64,000 bases of DNA, taken from NCBI RefSeq assembly GCF_040147005.1, contig NZ_JAMSHO010000001.1:372001-436000 (forward strand), written 5' to 3'. A program made the translations under genes and the position numbers. The stretch's first letter is position 1; each line of letters starts with the position of its first letter. The stretch comes from Halomonas sp. H10-9-1 (GTDB lineage: Bacteria > Pseudomonadota > Gammaproteobacteria > Pseudomonadales > Halomonadaceae). The notes beneath the pieces were generated by a model. The model made no database searches. It was not told where the DNA came from and saw nothing but the letters and a program-made list of their open reading frames with translations. This document shows, piece by piece, positions 1 to 8,712 of this stretch.

Positions 1-153
1 ATATTCTCGGGAGGAGTTGCCTGGTGGCGAGCCCTTCGGGGTCAGGCTCCGGTCAAGCCACCAGGTCCATCCTTGTGTGTTTCACCCGCGGTGTCGACGC
101 CGCCGGGGTCCGGCCCCGAAGGCGTGACCCCGAAGGCGTGTGGCGGCAGCGGC
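1..153. repeat. GC-rich inverted and direct repeats beyond the 3' end of algC
   Basis: No convincing gene is seen here. The segment has a 9-bp inverted repeat (20-28 with 57-65, cctggtggc/gccaccagg) and a 13-bp direct repeat ccccgaaggcgtg at 114-126 and 128-140. A reverse-oriented relative (cccttcggggtca) lies near position 32. The inverted repeat could end algC transcription, but no clear T-run follows, so a short palindromic repeat is equally likely. Confidence 0.4.
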
Positions 154-1545
154 TCAGAGCGCCACGTCCAGCTCGGGGGCCACCAGGGTCAGGGCCTCGG
201 CGAAGCGCGCCTTGATACGCTCGAGCGCTGCCTCGCTCTTGCCCTCGAAGCGCAGTACCAGCACCGGTGTGGTGTTGGACGCGCGGCACAGGCCCCAGCC
301 GTCCGGGTAGTCGACGCGGATGCCGTCCAGGGTGGTCTTCACCCCCTCCTCGCCGAAGTTACCCTCGCGGGCCAGGCGCGCCACCAGGTCGAACTTGGTC
401 TCGTCGGTGACGGTGACGTTGATCTCCGGGGTGCCCTTGTCCTGGGGGTAGCGGTCGAAGAAGGTGTCGGCGTCCTGGTCCTGGCGGGAGAGGATCTCCA
501 GCAGGCGCGCGGCACCGTAGAGGCCGTCGTCGAAGCCGTACCAGCGCTCCTTGAAGAAGATGTGTCCGCTCATCTCGCCGGCTAGCAGGGCGCCGGTCTC
601 CTTCATGCGCGCCTTGATCAGGGAGTGACCGGTGCGCCACATTTCGGGCTCGCCGCCGGCCTCATCGATCACCCGGGCCAGGTTGCCGGTGCACTTGACG
701 TCGAAGATCACTTTCGCGTTCGGGTTGCGCTCCAGCATGTCCTCGGCGAAGGCCATCATCAGGTGGTCCGGGTAGATCATCCGGCCGGCGGGGGTGATCA
801 CCCCCAGGCGGTCGCCGTCGCCGTCGAAGGCCAGGCCGATATCGGCGCCGCTCTCCTGCACCACGCGGATCAGGTCCTGGAGGTTCTCGGGCTTGCCCGG
901 GTCGGGGTGGTGGTTGGGGAAGGTGCCGTCGACCTCGGCGAACAGCGGCAGCGTCTCGGCGCCGAGCGTCTCGATAAGCCGGGGGCCCAGTTCGCCGGCC
1001 ACGCCGTTGCCGCAGTCCACCACCGCCTTCAACGGGCGGGCCAGGCGAACGTCGGCCAGTATCCTGGCCAGGTAGGCCTCGCGCACGTCGGCCTCGCGCA
1101 CGCTGCCCTGGCCCTTGACCAGGTCGCCCGTGGCGATGCGGGTGTGCAGGGCGGTGATCGCCTCGCCGGAGAGGGTCTCGCCGGCGAGCACGATCTTGAA
1201 GCCGTTGTAGTCGGGCGGGTTGTGGCTGCCGGTGACCATCACGCCGGAGGCGGTGCCCTCGAGCACGTGGGTGGCGAAGTAGAGCACCGGCGTGGGCACC
1301 ATGCCGATATCGATGACGTTGCGGCCGGCGGCGGTCAGGCCGCGCATCAGGGCGGCCTTGAGTCGTTCGCCGGAGAGCCGGCCGTCGCGGGCCACCACCA
1401 CGGTGGACTCGCCCCGGGCGGCGGCCTCGCTGCCGATGGCGCGGCCGATCGCCTCGACGGCGGGCTCGGTGAGGGTGTCGTCGACGATGCCGCGGATATC
1501 GTAGGCGCGGAAGATGGAGGCGGGAACGGGCTGGGTGTCTGTCAT
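154..1545 (-). CDS. algC: Phosphomannomutase/phosphoglucomutase (AlgC type)
   Basis: This 463-residue cytoplasmic enzyme interconverts hexose 1- and 6-phosphates (mannose and glucose), feeding exopolysaccharide, LPS and glycan precursors. It has all signatures of the alpha-D-phosphohexomutase family: the phosphoserine loop TGSHNP with S107, the metal loop DGDGDR at 241-246, the sugar-recognition loop GEMSGH at 323-328, and the phosphate-binding RASNTTP from 421. Length matches Pseudomonas AlgC. The ATG at 1545 was chosen because the family begins around the FRAYDIRG motif; the open frame extends 47 codons further upstream with no similarity. It is last in a coaBC-dut-algC run on the minus strand, the order found in Pseudomonas. 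Dual mannose/glucose specificity is inferred from the family. Confidence 0.93.
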   Translation of the reverse strand: MTDTQPVPASIFRAYDIRGIVDDTLTEPAVEAIGRAIGSEAAARGESTVVVARDGRLSGERLKAALMRGLTAAGRNVIDIGMVPTPVLYFATHVLEGTASGVMVTGSHNPPDYNGFKIVLAGETLSGEAITALHTRIATGDLVKGQGSVREADVREAYLARILADVRLARPLKAVVDCGNGVAGELGPRLIETLGAETLPLFAEVDGTFPNHHPDPGKPENLQDLIRVVQESGADIGLAFDGDGDRLGVITPAGRMIYPDHLMMAFAEDMLERNPNAKVIFDVKCTGNLARVIDEAGGEPEMWRTGHSLIKARMKETGALLAGEMSGHIFFKERWYGFDDGLYGAARLLEILSRQDQDADTFFDRYPQDKGTPEINVTVTDETKFDLVARLAREGNFGEEGVKTTLDGIRVDYPDGWGLCRASNTTPVLVLRFEGKSEAALERIKARFAEALTLVAPELDVAL

Positions 1546-1585
1546 GGGTGTCCTTTTCCTGTAAGTCGCATCGCGTGGTCCGTCA

Positions 1586-2065
1586 TCAGTGACGGCCGGA
1601 GCTGCCGAAGCCGCCGCTGCCACGCGGGGTGGCGTCGAAGTCGTCCACCACGTCGAGCTCGGCCTGCACCACCGGCACCAGCACATACTGGGCCAGGCGT
1701 TCGAAGGGTGCGAGGGTGAAGTCGGCCTGGCCGCGGTTCCACACCGAGATCATCAGCTCGCCCTGGTAGTCCGAGTCGATCAGCCCCACCAGGTTGCCGA
1801 GCACGATGCCGTGCTTGTGGCCCAGGCCCGAGCGGGGCAGGATCAGTCCGGCGAGGCCTGGGTCGGCGATATGGATGGCCAGGCCCGTGCGTACCAGTTC
1901 GCACTGGCCGGGAGCCAGGGTCAGCGGGGCGTCGAGCAGGGCGCGCAGGTCCATGCCGGCGGAGCCCTGGGTGGCATAATGAGGCAGATGGCGAGGCAGG
2001 TGGTCGCGCAGGCGCTCATCGAGGAGCTTCACGGCCAGGCGCGGCTTGGCATCGGGTCGGGGCAT
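1586..2065 (-). CDS. dut: dUTP diphosphatase (dUTPase)
   Basis: The protein hydrolyses dUTP to dUMP and pyrophosphate, keeping uracil out of DNA and supplying dUMP for thymidylate synthesis. It has 159 residues, usual for the homotrimeric class. All five dUTPase motifs are visible: GSAGMDL (34-40), PRSGLG (77-82), [11 protein letters not shown] (94-104, with the catalytic Asp), RLAQ (123-126), and the glycine-rich C-terminal arm [10 protein letters not shown] (148-157) that closes over the substrate. It lies 42 bases after coaBC and 40 bases before algC on the same strand, so one transcript is likely. Nothing unusual is seen. Confidence 0.96.
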   Translation of the reverse strand: MPRPDAKPRLAVKLLDERLRDHLPRHLPHYATQGSAGMDLRALLDAPLTLAPGQCELVRTGLAIHIADPGLAGLILPRSGLGHKHGIVLGNLVGLIDSDYQGELMISVWNRGQADFTLAPFERLAQYVLVPVVQAELDVVDDFDATPRGSGGFGSSGRH

Positions 2066-2107
2066 CGGCGGTTCCTGGTTCTTCGTCGGAGAGTGCGGGC
2101 GCTGGGT

Positions 2108-3361
2108 TCAGCGGGCGGTGCGCGCGGCGAGGCAGGCCAGGGCGCGGCTCATCACCGCCTGGGCCATCTCGTGCTTCGGCTGGGGCGCAAGCTGCTCCTG
2201 CTCCTCGCCTGCGTTGCCACGCCACAGCATCAGGGCGGCGTTATGGTCGCTGCCGAAGCCGAGCCCTTCCTGGGAGACGTCGTTGGCGACGATCATGTCG
2301 AGCCCCTTGCGGGCCAGCTTGTCCCGGGCATAGGCCGCGACGTCGCGGGTCTCGGCGGCGAAGCCGACCACCAGCGGACGCTGCGACTCGGGCAGGGCGG
2401 CCACCGAGGCGATGATGTCGGGGTTCTTGACCAGGTGCAGCGTCATGCCGGCCTCGCCATCGACCTTCTTGATCTTGTGCTCCGCGGCCGTCTCGGCGCG
2501 GTAGTCGGCCACCGCGGCGCAGCCGATGAAGAGGTCGCTCAGCGGGGCGAGCCGCGTGACGGCCTCATGCATCTCGAGGGCCGTCTCTATCTCGATCCGC
2601 TCCACGCCTGCCGGGCAGGGCAGGGCGACCGGGCCGCTGATCAGCTTGACCCGGGCGCCCAGCGCCGCGGCGGCTTCGGCCAGGGCGTAGCCCATCTTGC
2701 CGGAGCTGTGGTTGGAGAGGTAACGCACCGGGTCCAGTGGCTCCCGGGTGGGGCCGGCGGTGATGGTGATGGTCAGCCCGGCGGCAGGCGAGCCGGCCGG
2801 CGCGGCATCATCGGATGGCAGCGCGGCCAGTATCGCCTCGGGCTCCAGCATGCGCCCGGGACCGGTATCGCCGCAGGCCTGGTCGCCACTGTCGGGTCCC
2901 AGCAGGCGCCAGCCGTCCGCGGCGAGACGGCTGGCATTGCGCTGCGTCGCCGGATGGCGCCACATGGCCTGGTTCATGGCCGGAGCCATCACCTTCTCGG
3001 CGTCGCTGGCCAGGCACAGGGTGGTGAGCAGGTCGTCGGCCATGCCGGCGGCCAGGCGCGCCATCAGGTCGGCGGTGGCCGGGGCGATGAGGATGGTGTC
3101 GGCCCAGCGTGCCAGCTCGATATGGCCCATTCCGGCCTCTGCCTCGGGGTCGAGCAGAGAGGTGCGTACCGGCTCGCCGGTGAGCGCCTGCAGGGTCAGC
3201 GGGGTAATGAAGGCCTGGGCGCCCTGGGTCATGACGACGCGCACTTCGCAGCCTGCCTGCTTGAGCAGGCGGGCGAGCAGGGCGCTCTTGTAAGCGGCGA
3301 TGCCGGCGCTGATACCGAGCAGTACGCGTCGGCCTGTGGTGGGTCCGGATGACGATGACAT
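2108..3361 (-). CDS. coaBC: Bifunctional phosphopantothenoylcysteine decarboxylase/phosphopantothenate-cysteine ligase
   Basis: The protein catalyses two consecutive steps of coenzyme A synthesis: CTP-dependent joining of cysteine to 4'-phosphopantothenate (CoaB) and FMN-dependent decarboxylation (CoaC). The N-terminal flavoprotein domain (about 1-190) has the active-site histidine H80 in HIELARWAD, the PAMN motif at 127-130, and C163 in ACGDTGPGRM. The C-terminal CoaB domain starts near TAGPTREPLD (201) and shows NHSSGKMG, AAVADYR (282-288) and KNPDI. At 417 residues it is full length (family about 400). It is the first gene of the coaBC-dut-algC run. The neighbouring radC is divergent, with 135 bases between the two starts. 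Confidence 0.95.
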   Translation of the reverse strand: MSSSSGPTTGRRVLLGISAGIAAYKSALLARLLKQAGCEVRVVMTQGAQAFITPLTLQALTGEPVRTSLLDPEAEAGMGHIELARWADTILIAPATADLMARLAAGMADDLLTTLCLASDAEKVMAPAMNQAMWRHPATQRNASRLAADGWRLLGPDSGDQACGDTGPGRMLEPEAILAALPSDDAAPAGSPAAGLTITITAGPTREPLDPVRYLSNHSSGKMGYALAEAAAALGARVKLISGPVALPCPAGVERIEIETALEMHEAVTRLAPLSDLFIGCAAVADYRAETAAEHKIKKVDGEAGMTLHLVKNPDIIASVAALPESQRPLVVGFAAETRDVAAYARDKLARKGLDMIVANDVSQEGLGFGSDHNAALMLWRGNAGEEQEQLAPQPKHEMAQAVMSRALACLAARTAR

Positions 3362-3496
3362 GGGCGTGTTCCAGGGCGCTGTTGTCAGCCGCCTACCTTA
3401 CCATCGGTGTCCGACCTTGCGTAGCCGGTTGGATCTTGCCGGCGAGTGGCTACACTGAGGGCAGGCGGCGTGTGGGAGAAGAGTGGGAGGCGAAAC

Positions 3497-4171
3497 ATGT
3501 CGATCCGGGACTGGCCGGAGGGGGAGCGCCCCAGGGAGAAGCTGCTGGCGCTGGGAGCGGAGGTGCTCTCGGACGCGGAGCTGCTGGCGATCTTCCTGCG
3601 GGTGGGTGTTCGGGGCCGTTCGGCGGTGGACCTGGCGCGTGACCTGCTGCTGGAGTTCGGTGGCCTGCGCCAGCTGCTGGAGGCCAGCCGTGAACGCTTC
3701 TGTGCGGCGCGAGGCATGGGCGATGCCAAGTACGTGCAGCTCCAGGCGACCCTCGAGCTGTCGAGGCGCCATCTGGCCAGCCAGCTGGCCCGGGGCGAGG
3801 CCCTCACCTCGCCGACCTTGGTGCGCGCCTATCTGGCCAGCCAACTGCGCCACCTGGGCCATGAGGAGTTCGCTGCCCTCTTCCTCGATACCCAGCACCG
3901 GGTGATCCGCTATGAGTCCCTGTTTCGCGGCACCCTGGACAGCGCCTCGGTCTACCCGCGCGAGGTAGCACGGCGGGCCCTGGAGCTGGGTGCCGGGGCG
4001 TTGATCCTCGCCCACAACCACCCCTCGGGGGTGGCCGAGCCCAGTGACGCCGACCGGCGCATCACCGAGCGCCTGCGCGAGGCCCTGGGGCTGTTCGAGA
4101 TCCGCGTGCTCGACCACTTCGTGGTGGGGGATGGCGAGGTCGTCTCCTTCGCCGAGCGGGGGTGGCTGTAG
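3497..4171 (+). CDS. radC: RadC family JAB1/MPN-domain protein
   Basis: RadC proteins carry an N-terminal helix-hairpin-helix-like part and a C-terminal MPN/JAMM metalloprotease-like domain. Their cellular role is not firmly established, despite the historical DNA-repair name. Here the JAMM metal site is complete: H173 and H175 in HNHPSG, S183 and D186 in PSDAD. The N-terminus [16 protein letters not shown] is typical, so the ATG at 3497 was chosen over an upstream in-frame start at 3446; the purine-rich gggaggcgaaac lies just before it. Length is 224 residues, normal for the family. Position directly upstream of rpmB-rpmG is conserved in gammaproteobacteria. Confidence 0.93.
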   Translation: MSIRDWPEGERPREKLLALGAEVLSDAELLAIFLRVGVRGRSAVDLARDLLLEFGGLRQLLEASRERFCAARGMGDAKYVQLQATLELSRRHLASQLARGEALTSPTLVRAYLASQLRHLGHEEFAALFLDTQHRVIRYESLFRGTLDSASVYPREVARRALELGAGALILAHNHPSGVAEPSDADRRITERLREALGLFEIRVLDHFVVGDGEVVSFAERGWL

Positions 4172-4174
4172 GGC

Positions 4175-4203
4175 ATGACGCGGGGTGCCACTTCCTCTAT
4201 AAT
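4175..4203 (+). promoter_or_regulatory. Candidate sigma70 promoter upstream of rpmBG (distal)
   Basis: ATGACG (4175-4180) and a perfect TATAAT (4198-4203) are separated by 17 bases, starting just after the radC stop. A GC-rich stretch follows the -10, as in many growth-rate-controlled ribosomal promoters. Confidence 0.55.
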
Positions 4204-4326
4204 GCTGCCTCGGCTGTGCCTGGCCCCGGAAAATCGGGGGTCGCCTGCCAAGCGCCTGCCCTCCGTCAGTCGCCTTTCGCGTCGCACTCGCCGTCGCGGG
4301 GCACGTCATGCCCTTGTGCTCCGGGG

Positions 4327-4355
4327 TTGTCCGGCGAGGCGGTCTCTGGTATAAA
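4327..4355 (+). promoter_or_regulatory. Candidate sigma70 promoter upstream of rpmBG (proximal)
   Basis: TTGTCC (4327-4332), a 17-base spacer and TATAAA (4350-4355) lie about 110 bases before the rpmB start. Together with the signal at 4175 it suggests two tandem promoters for the ribosomal protein pair. The 4172-4466 gap holds no gene. Confidence 0.6.
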
Positions 4356-4466
4356 GTGCAGCCTTTGAATTCCCTTGGGTCAAATATCACGGGATCTCCC
4401 GGTTTGCCCGACAGGTTTTGAACACAACAGGTGATTGAACACCTGGCCAGTGGTTGGAGGCTCCCA

Positions 4467-4703
4467 ATGTCCAAAGTATGTCAGGTTACCGGCAAGCGCC
4501 CGGTGACTGGTAACAACGTTTCACACTCCCAGCGCAAGACTCGCCGCCGGTTCCTGCCGAACCTGCACTCCCACCGTTTCTGGGTGGAGTCCGAGAACCG
4601 CTTCGTCAAGCTGCGCGTCTCTTCCAAGGGCATGCGCATCATCGACAAGAAGGGTATCGAGGCGGTGCTCAGCGATATCCGCAAGCGCGGCGAAGCCGTC
4701 TAA
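4467..4703 (+). CDS. rpmB: 50S ribosomal protein L28
   Basis: A basic 78-residue protein of the large ribosomal subunit. It begins [12 protein letters not shown] and contains the typical [17 protein letters not shown] stretch and a C-terminal VLSDIRKRG. The ATG at 4467 follows the Shine-Dalgarno-like ttggagg; an upstream in-frame start at 4431 would add 12 residues foreign to the family. It is followed after 43 bases by rpmG, the standard rpmB-rpmG pair. No CxxC zinc motif is present. Confidence 0.97.
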   Translation: MSKVCQVTGKRPVTGNNVSHSQRKTRRRFLPNLHSHRFWVESENRFVKLRVSSKGMRIIDKKGIEAVLSDIRKRGEAV

Positions 4704-4746
4704 GCGATTCGCTTTCTAGCGATTCATTCAAGGGGAGCAAGCAATC

Positions 4747-4902
4747 ATGCGTGACAAGATCAGAATGGTGTCCAGCGCCGGTACCGGCCATTTCTACACC
4801 ACCGACAAGAACAAGCGGAACACTCCGGACAAGCTGGAGATGAAGAAGTTTGATCCGGTCGTCCGTAAGCACGTGATGTACAAGGAAGCCAAGATCAAGT
4901 AA
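4747..4902 (+). CDS. rpmG: 50S ribosomal protein L33
   Basis: A 51-residue basic protein of the large ribosomal subunit, translated from an ATG preceded by aaggggagcaag. The sequence starts [17 protein letters not shown] and ends [11 protein letters not shown], characteristic of L33. It has no cysteines, so this is the zinc-independent (C-minus) type. It is co-transcribed with rpmB and followed by a strong terminator. Confidence 0.96.
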   Translation: MRDKIRMVSSAGTGHFYTTDKNKRNTPDKLEMKKFDPVVRKHVMYKEAKIK

Positions 4903-4940
4903 GCCTTGATCCGTTTCCGCAGGTGTTCAAGCCTGTTGAT

Positions 4941-4980
4941 CTGAACCCGGCTGAGCCCTCAGCCGGGTTCAGGCGTTTCT
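4941..4980 (+). terminator. Intrinsic terminator after rpmG
   Basis: A perfect 14-bp stem (4941-4954 with 4959-4972) closes a 4-base loop and is followed by gcgtttct. It separates the ribosomal pair from mutM. Confidence 0.85.
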
Positions 4981-5005
4981 GAGGCCGCCGCAGAGACTGC
5001 CGTCG

Positions 5006-5836
5006 ATGCCCGAACTTCCCGAAGTCGAGACCACCCGCCGCGGCATCGCCCCCCATATCGAGGGGCGCGAGATCGGCGAGGTGATCGTGCGCCAGTCCCG
5101 TCTGCGCGTGCCGGTGCCTGGTGACCTGGCCGAGCGCCTGGTGGGCGCGCGCATCGGCACCCTGGCCCGACGTGCCAAGTATCTGCTGCTGCCCCTCTCC
5201 GGGGGAGACGCCGCCGAAGGCACCCTGCTGTGGCATCTGGGCATGTCCGGCAGCCTGCGCATCGCGCGCCTCGGCGAGTTGCCGAAGAAGCATGATCACC
5301 TCGACCTGGTGCTCGATGGCAGTGCCATCCTGCGCTACCACGACCCGCGCCGCTTCGGCTTCGTCGACTGGCTGGCCGGCAGCCGGGAGCAGGATCCGCG
5401 GCTGGCCCGGCTGGGGCCTGAGCCGCTCTCGGAGGCCTTCGACGGCGAGCGTCTCTACCGACTCTCCCGGGGGCGCCGCGTGGCGGTCAAGCCCTTCCTG
5501 ATGGACAACGCCGTGGTGGTGGGGGTGGGCAATATCTACGCCTCCGAGGCGCTGTTCATGGCTGGCATCGACCCGCGCCGCGGCGCCGGGCGCATTTCCG
5601 CCGAGCGCTATGCCCGCCTGGCCGCCGCCGCGAAGGAGGTGCTGGCCGCGGCCATTACCCAGGGCGGCACCACCCTGCGTGACTTCGTCGGTGGCACCGG
5701 CGAGCCGGGCTACTTCAAGCAGCGCCTCAATGTCTATGGCCGCCACGGCGAGCCTTGTCGCCGCTGCGGCGCCGAGTTGCGCCACATTACCCTCGGGCAA
5801 CGGGCCAGCGTCTACTGCCCGCACTGCCAGACCTGA
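5006..5836 (+). CDS. mutM: Formamidopyrimidine-DNA glycosylase (MutM/Fpg)
   Basis: A base-excision repair glycosylase/AP lyase that removes 8-oxoguanine and formamidopyrimidines from DNA. It has 276 residues. The N-terminus is [13 protein letters not shown], providing the catalytic proline and glutamate after Met removal. The helix-two-turn-helix region includes [13 protein letters not shown], and the C-terminal zinc finger has C251, C254, C271 and C274. It is followed 16 bases later by rlmI on the same strand. All catalytic residues appear intact. Confidence 0.97.
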   Translation: MPELPEVETTRRGIAPHIEGREIGEVIVRQSRLRVPVPGDLAERLVGARIGTLARRAKYLLLPLSGGDAAEGTLLWHLGMSGSLRIARLGELPKKHDHLDLVLDGSAILRYHDPRRFGFVDWLAGSREQDPRLARLGPEPLSEAFDGERLYRLSRGRRVAVKPFLMDNAVVVGVGNIYASEALFMAGIDPRRGAGRISAERYARLAAAAKEVLAAAITQGGTTLRDFVGGTGEPGYFKQRLNVYGRHGEPCRRCGAELRHITLGQRASVYCPHCQT

Positions 5837-5852
5837 TTCCCCGGAGAGACCC

Positions 5853-7046
5853 ATGACCCTATCCTCGCTACGCCTGAAGAAGAACGCCGACCGCCGCCTC
5901 AAGGCTGGCCACCTATGGCTCTACTCCAACGAGATCGACACCCATGCCACCCCGCTCAAGGGCCTGGAGGCCGGCCAGCAGGTGGTGGTGGAGGCCGGCA
6001 ACGGCAAGGCCATGGGCGTGGCCTACGTCAACCCCAACTCGCTGATCTGTGCGCGGCTGGTCTCCCGGGATCCCCAGCAGGGCCTCGACCGCTCGCTGCT
6101 GGTGCACCGTCTCAACCAGGCCCTGGCGCTGCGCCAGCGGCTGTTCGCCGCGCCTTACTACCGACTGGTCCACGGCGAGGGCGACCTGCTGCCGGGCCTG
6201 GTGATCGATCGCTTCGGCGACACCCTGGTGGTGCAGCTCAATACCGCCGGCATGCAGGCGGTGCTGCCCGAGCTGCTCGACGCCCTGGACAAGGTGCTCT
6301 CGCCCACCACCGTGGTGCTGCGTAACGATACCTCGGGGCGCCGCCAGGAGGGGCTCGAGCGCGGCGTGGAGGTGGTCAAGGGCGAAGTGGGTGGCCCCGT
6401 GCTGCTGGAGGAGAACGGCGTGCGCTTCGCCGCCCCGGTGCTCGACGGCCAGAAGACGGGCTGGTTCTATGACCACCGGGTCAACCGCGCCTGGCTCAAC
6501 CAGTTCGTCGCCGGCAAGCGGGTGCTGGACCTGTTCAGCTATGTGGGTGGCTGGGGCGTGCAGGCCGCGGCCCACGGCGCCAGTGAGGTGCTCTGCGTGG
6601 ATGCCTCCGCCCCGGCGCTCGAGCGGGTCGCCGAGAATGCCGCGCTCAATGGCCTTCAGGAGCGGGTGGCGGTAGGCGAGGGCGATGCCTTCGAGGCCCT
6701 GGCGGCCCTCAAGGCGGAGGGCGAGCAGTTCGACGTGGTGATCCTTGACCCGCCCGCCTTCATCAAGAAGCGCAAGGATATCCCCAACGGCGAGCGTGCC
6801 TACGGCAAGCTCAACCGCGAGGCGATGCGTCTGTTGGGACGAGACGGCCTGCTGCTCTCCGCGTCCTGCTCCATGCACCTGGCGCCGGAGCGCCTGGTGG
6901 ATGTGGTGCGCGGTGCGGTGCGCCACCAGGATCGCCATGGCCAGATCCTCTTCCAGGGCCACCAGGGGCCGGATCACCCGGTGCACCCGGCGATTCCCGA
7001 GACCAGCTACCTCAAGGCCCTGGGCGTGCGCGTCTTCAGGGACTGA
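5853..7046 (+). CDS. rlmI: Class I SAM-dependent rRNA (cytosine-C5) methyltransferase, RlmI type
   Basis: A 397-residue protein of the RlmI/RlmK-N family, which in E. coli methylates C1962 of 23S rRNA. An N-terminal PUA-like domain (about 1-80) is followed by a Rossmann methyltransferase domain. The SAM-binding motif DLFSYVGGWG is at 226-235, motif IV DPPAF at 299-303, and a motif VI SCS with C339, the presumed nucleophile. Start chosen at the ATG after ccggagagaccc. A frame extension upstream overlaps mutM and is not homologous. The exact target cytosine is inferred from the family. Confidence 0.88.
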   Translation: MTLSSLRLKKNADRRLKAGHLWLYSNEIDTHATPLKGLEAGQQVVVEAGNGKAMGVAYVNPNSLICARLVSRDPQQGLDRSLLVHRLNQALALRQRLFAAPYYRLVHGEGDLLPGLVIDRFGDTLVVQLNTAGMQAVLPELLDALDKVLSPTTVVLRNDTSGRRQEGLERGVEVVKGEVGGPVLLEENGVRFAAPVLDGQKTGWFYDHRVNRAWLNQFVAGKRVLDLFSYVGGWGVQAAAHGASEVLCVDASAPALERVAENAALNGLQERVAVGEGDAFEALAALKAEGEQFDVVILDPPAFIKKRKDIPNGERAYGKLNREAMRLLGRDGLLLSASCSMHLAPERLVDVVRGAVRHQDRHGQILFQGHQGPDHPVHPAIPETSYLKALGVRVFRD

Positions 7047-7047
7047 C

Positions 7048-7368
7048 ATGGCGGGTGCAGCGGTGCGGGTCTTCGCCCACAGCAATGCGCTGCTGGTCGG
7101 CCATGTGCGCAACCTGCTGGAGGCGGCGGGGATTCCCGCCGAGCTGCGCAACATGACACTGGGCGGCGGCGCCGGTGAGCTGCCGCCTGGCGAGTGCGAG
7201 CCCGAGGTGTGGGTGAAGCCTCACAATCACGAGCGTGCCGAGGCGCTGCTCCGCGATGCGCTGTCCGGCAAGAGCGAGGCGCCGGCCTGGCGCTGCCCGG
7301 GCTGCGGCGAGGCGCTGGAGGGCGTCTTCGATGCCTGCTGGCGCTGTGGGGCACTGCGTCCCGACTGA
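7048..7368 (+). CDS. DUF2007-like small protein with C-terminal zinc ribbon
   Basis: A 106-residue protein of unknown function. The first 70 residues (VFAHSNALLVGHVRNLLEAAGIP and on) resemble the DUF2007 family of small putative signal-transducing proteins, a ferredoxin-like fold. The C-terminus adds two CxxC pairs, C83/C86 and C97/C100, likely a zinc ribbon. It starts one base after the rlmI stop, so it is probably translationally coupled to rlmI. No catalytic motif is apparent. Confidence 0.8.
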   Translation: MAGAAVRVFAHSNALLVGHVRNLLEAAGIPAELRNMTLGGGAGELPPGECEPEVWVKPHNHERAEALLRDALSGKSEAPAWRCPGCGEALEGVFDACWRCGALRPD

Positions 7369-7444
7369 TGCCGCCGCGGTCGCCTTGACCGGGGTCCCGC
7401 GTTACCATAGCGGCCATTTACGAACCGCAGAGTCCGCTTTCCCC

Positions 7445-8470
7445 ATGAGTGTAGCTTCCGAGAAGACCCGTGTTCTCACCGGCATCACCACCACCGGTAC
7501 CCCCCACCTGGGCAACTACGTCGGGGCCATCAAGCCCGCCATCGAGGCGAGCCAGGATCCCAACGTGCAGTCCTACTTCTTCCTCGCCGACCTGCATGCG
7601 CTGATCAAGTGCCAGGATCCGCAGCGGGTGCAGGAGTCACGCCTGGAGATCGCCGCCACCTGGCTGGCGCTGGGCCTGGATACCGATAACGCCATCTTCT
7701 ATCGCCAGTCGGATATCCCCGAGATCCCCGAGCTGACCTGGATGCTCTCCTGCGTCTGCGCCAAGGGGTTGATGAACCGTGCCCACGCCTACAAGGCGGC
7801 GGTGGCGGAGAACGAGGCCGTCGGCAATCAGGATCCGGACAAGGGCATCACCATGGGCCTGTTCGGGTACCCGGTGCTGATGGCCGCCGACATCCTGATG
7901 TTCAACGCCAACAAGGTGCCGGTGGGGCGTGACCAGATCCAGCACATCGAGATGGCCCGAGACATTGCCGGGCGCTTCAACCACCTCTACAAGGGACAGT
8001 TCTTCACCCTTCCCGAGGCGACGGTGGACGAGAAGGTGGAGGTGCTGGGTGGCCTCGACGGGCGCAAGATGTCCAAGAGCTACAACAACACCATCCCGCT
8101 GTTCGTCTCCGAGAAGAAGCTGCAGAAGCTGGTGCGCAAGATCAAGACCAACTCCCTGGAGCCCGGCGAGCCCAAGGACCCCGCTACCTGCACCCTGTTC
8201 CAGATCTACTCCGCCTTCGCCAGCGCCGAGGAGACCGCGACCATGCGCGACGAGTACGCGGGCGGCATCGGCTGGGGCGAGGCCAAGAATCGCGTCTTCG
8301 AATACCTCAACGAGCACCTGCGCGAGCCCCGCAACCGTTATCAGGCGCTGTTGGAGGACCCGGGGCATATTGAGCAGGTGCTGCTGAAGGGGGCCGAGCG
8401 GGCCCGTGCCGAGGCCGCCCCGCTGATGGAGCGCCTGCGCCAGGCGGCGGGGCTGGGGCGCTTCGTCTGA
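7445..8470 (+). CDS. trpS: Tryptophan--tRNA ligase
   Basis: This class Ic aminoacyl-tRNA synthetase charges tRNA-Trp with tryptophan using ATP. It has 341 residues, typical of the bacterial enzyme. The HIGH-like motif is PHLGN (20-24) and the KMSKS loop is exact (208-212), followed by a C-terminal anticodon-binding helical region. Start chosen at MSVASEKTRVLTG; the open frame extends upstream into DUF2007 without homology. TTGACC at 7385-7390 could be a -35, but no good -10 at proper spacing is seen. A transposase fragment begins about ten bases beyond its stop codon. Confidence 0.96.
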   Translation: MSVASEKTRVLTGITTTGTPHLGNYVGAIKPAIEASQDPNVQSYFFLADLHALIKCQDPQRVQESRLEIAATWLALGLDTDNAIFYRQSDIPEIPELTWMLSCVCAKGLMNRAHAYKAAVAENEAVGNQDPDKGITMGLFGYPVLMAADILMFNANKVPVGRDQIQHIEMARDIAGRFNHLYKGQFFTLPEATVDEKVEVLGGLDGRKMSKSYNNTIPLFVSEKKLQKLVRKIKTNSLEPGEPKDPATCTLFQIYSAFASAEETATMRDEYAGGIGWGEAKNRVFEYLNEHLREPRNRYQALLEDPGHIEQVLLKGAERARAEAAPLMERLRQAAGLGRFV

Positions 8471-8480
8471 GGCACGCCCA

Positions 8481-8580
8481 GTCGGACGGAGAGGCCGGCC
8501 TTGGCGGCGGCGACCTCCTGGGTCTGGCCTTGTTGACGTTGCGACATATAGAGCGTGACCTGTTGGCTGGTGACCGCCAT
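8481..8580 (-). pseudogene. Remnant of an IS21-family transposase (IstA N-terminus)
   Basis: On the minus strand an open frame from an ATG at 8580 encodes about 33 residues (VTLYMSQRQQGQTQEVAAAK and AGLSVR) resembling the N-terminal helix-turn-helix region of IS21 IstA proteins. The similarity stops at about 8481, next to the trpS stop codon, and the rest of the gene is absent. Upstream at 8634-8644 and 8657-8667 are two near-identical copies of agta(g/a)ttgtcg, like the repeated end sequences of IS21 elements. Read as a decayed element end; identification is by motif recognition only. Confidence 0.55.
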
Positions 8581-8633
8581 ACCGGCTCCCTGGTGGGTCG
8601 GGACAAGCGGTCAAGCTTAGGGCAACCGGTCAC

Positions 8634-8667
8634 AGTAGTTGTCGTCGGCCGGCCAGAGTAATTGTCG
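8634..8667. repeat. Paired agtaRttgtcg repeats, possible IS21 end
   Basis: Two 11-base copies (8634-8644 and 8657-8667) differ at one base and are spaced 23 bases apart. They sit just upstream of the IstA-like remnant. IS21-family elements carry multiple short terminal repeats, so these may mark its former end. Confidence 0.4.
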
Positions 8668-8712
8668 CTCTATACCGTGGCCGGTGTGCCACGCTCATGA
8701 AAGGAGCCGTTG

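Noticed and set aside
1589..3352. Long plus-strand frame opposite dut and coaBC
   Set aside because: Antisense shadow in high-GC DNA; both minus-strand genes have complete motifs.
4162..4368. Small plus-strand frame between radC and rpmB
   Set aside because: It spans the -10 of one promoter and the whole of another, lacks a ribosome site, and has no recognisable sequence.
7385..7413. Possible trpS promoter from TTGACC
   Set aside because: The only -10-like sequence (taccat) is 12 bases away, and at 17 bases the match is poor.
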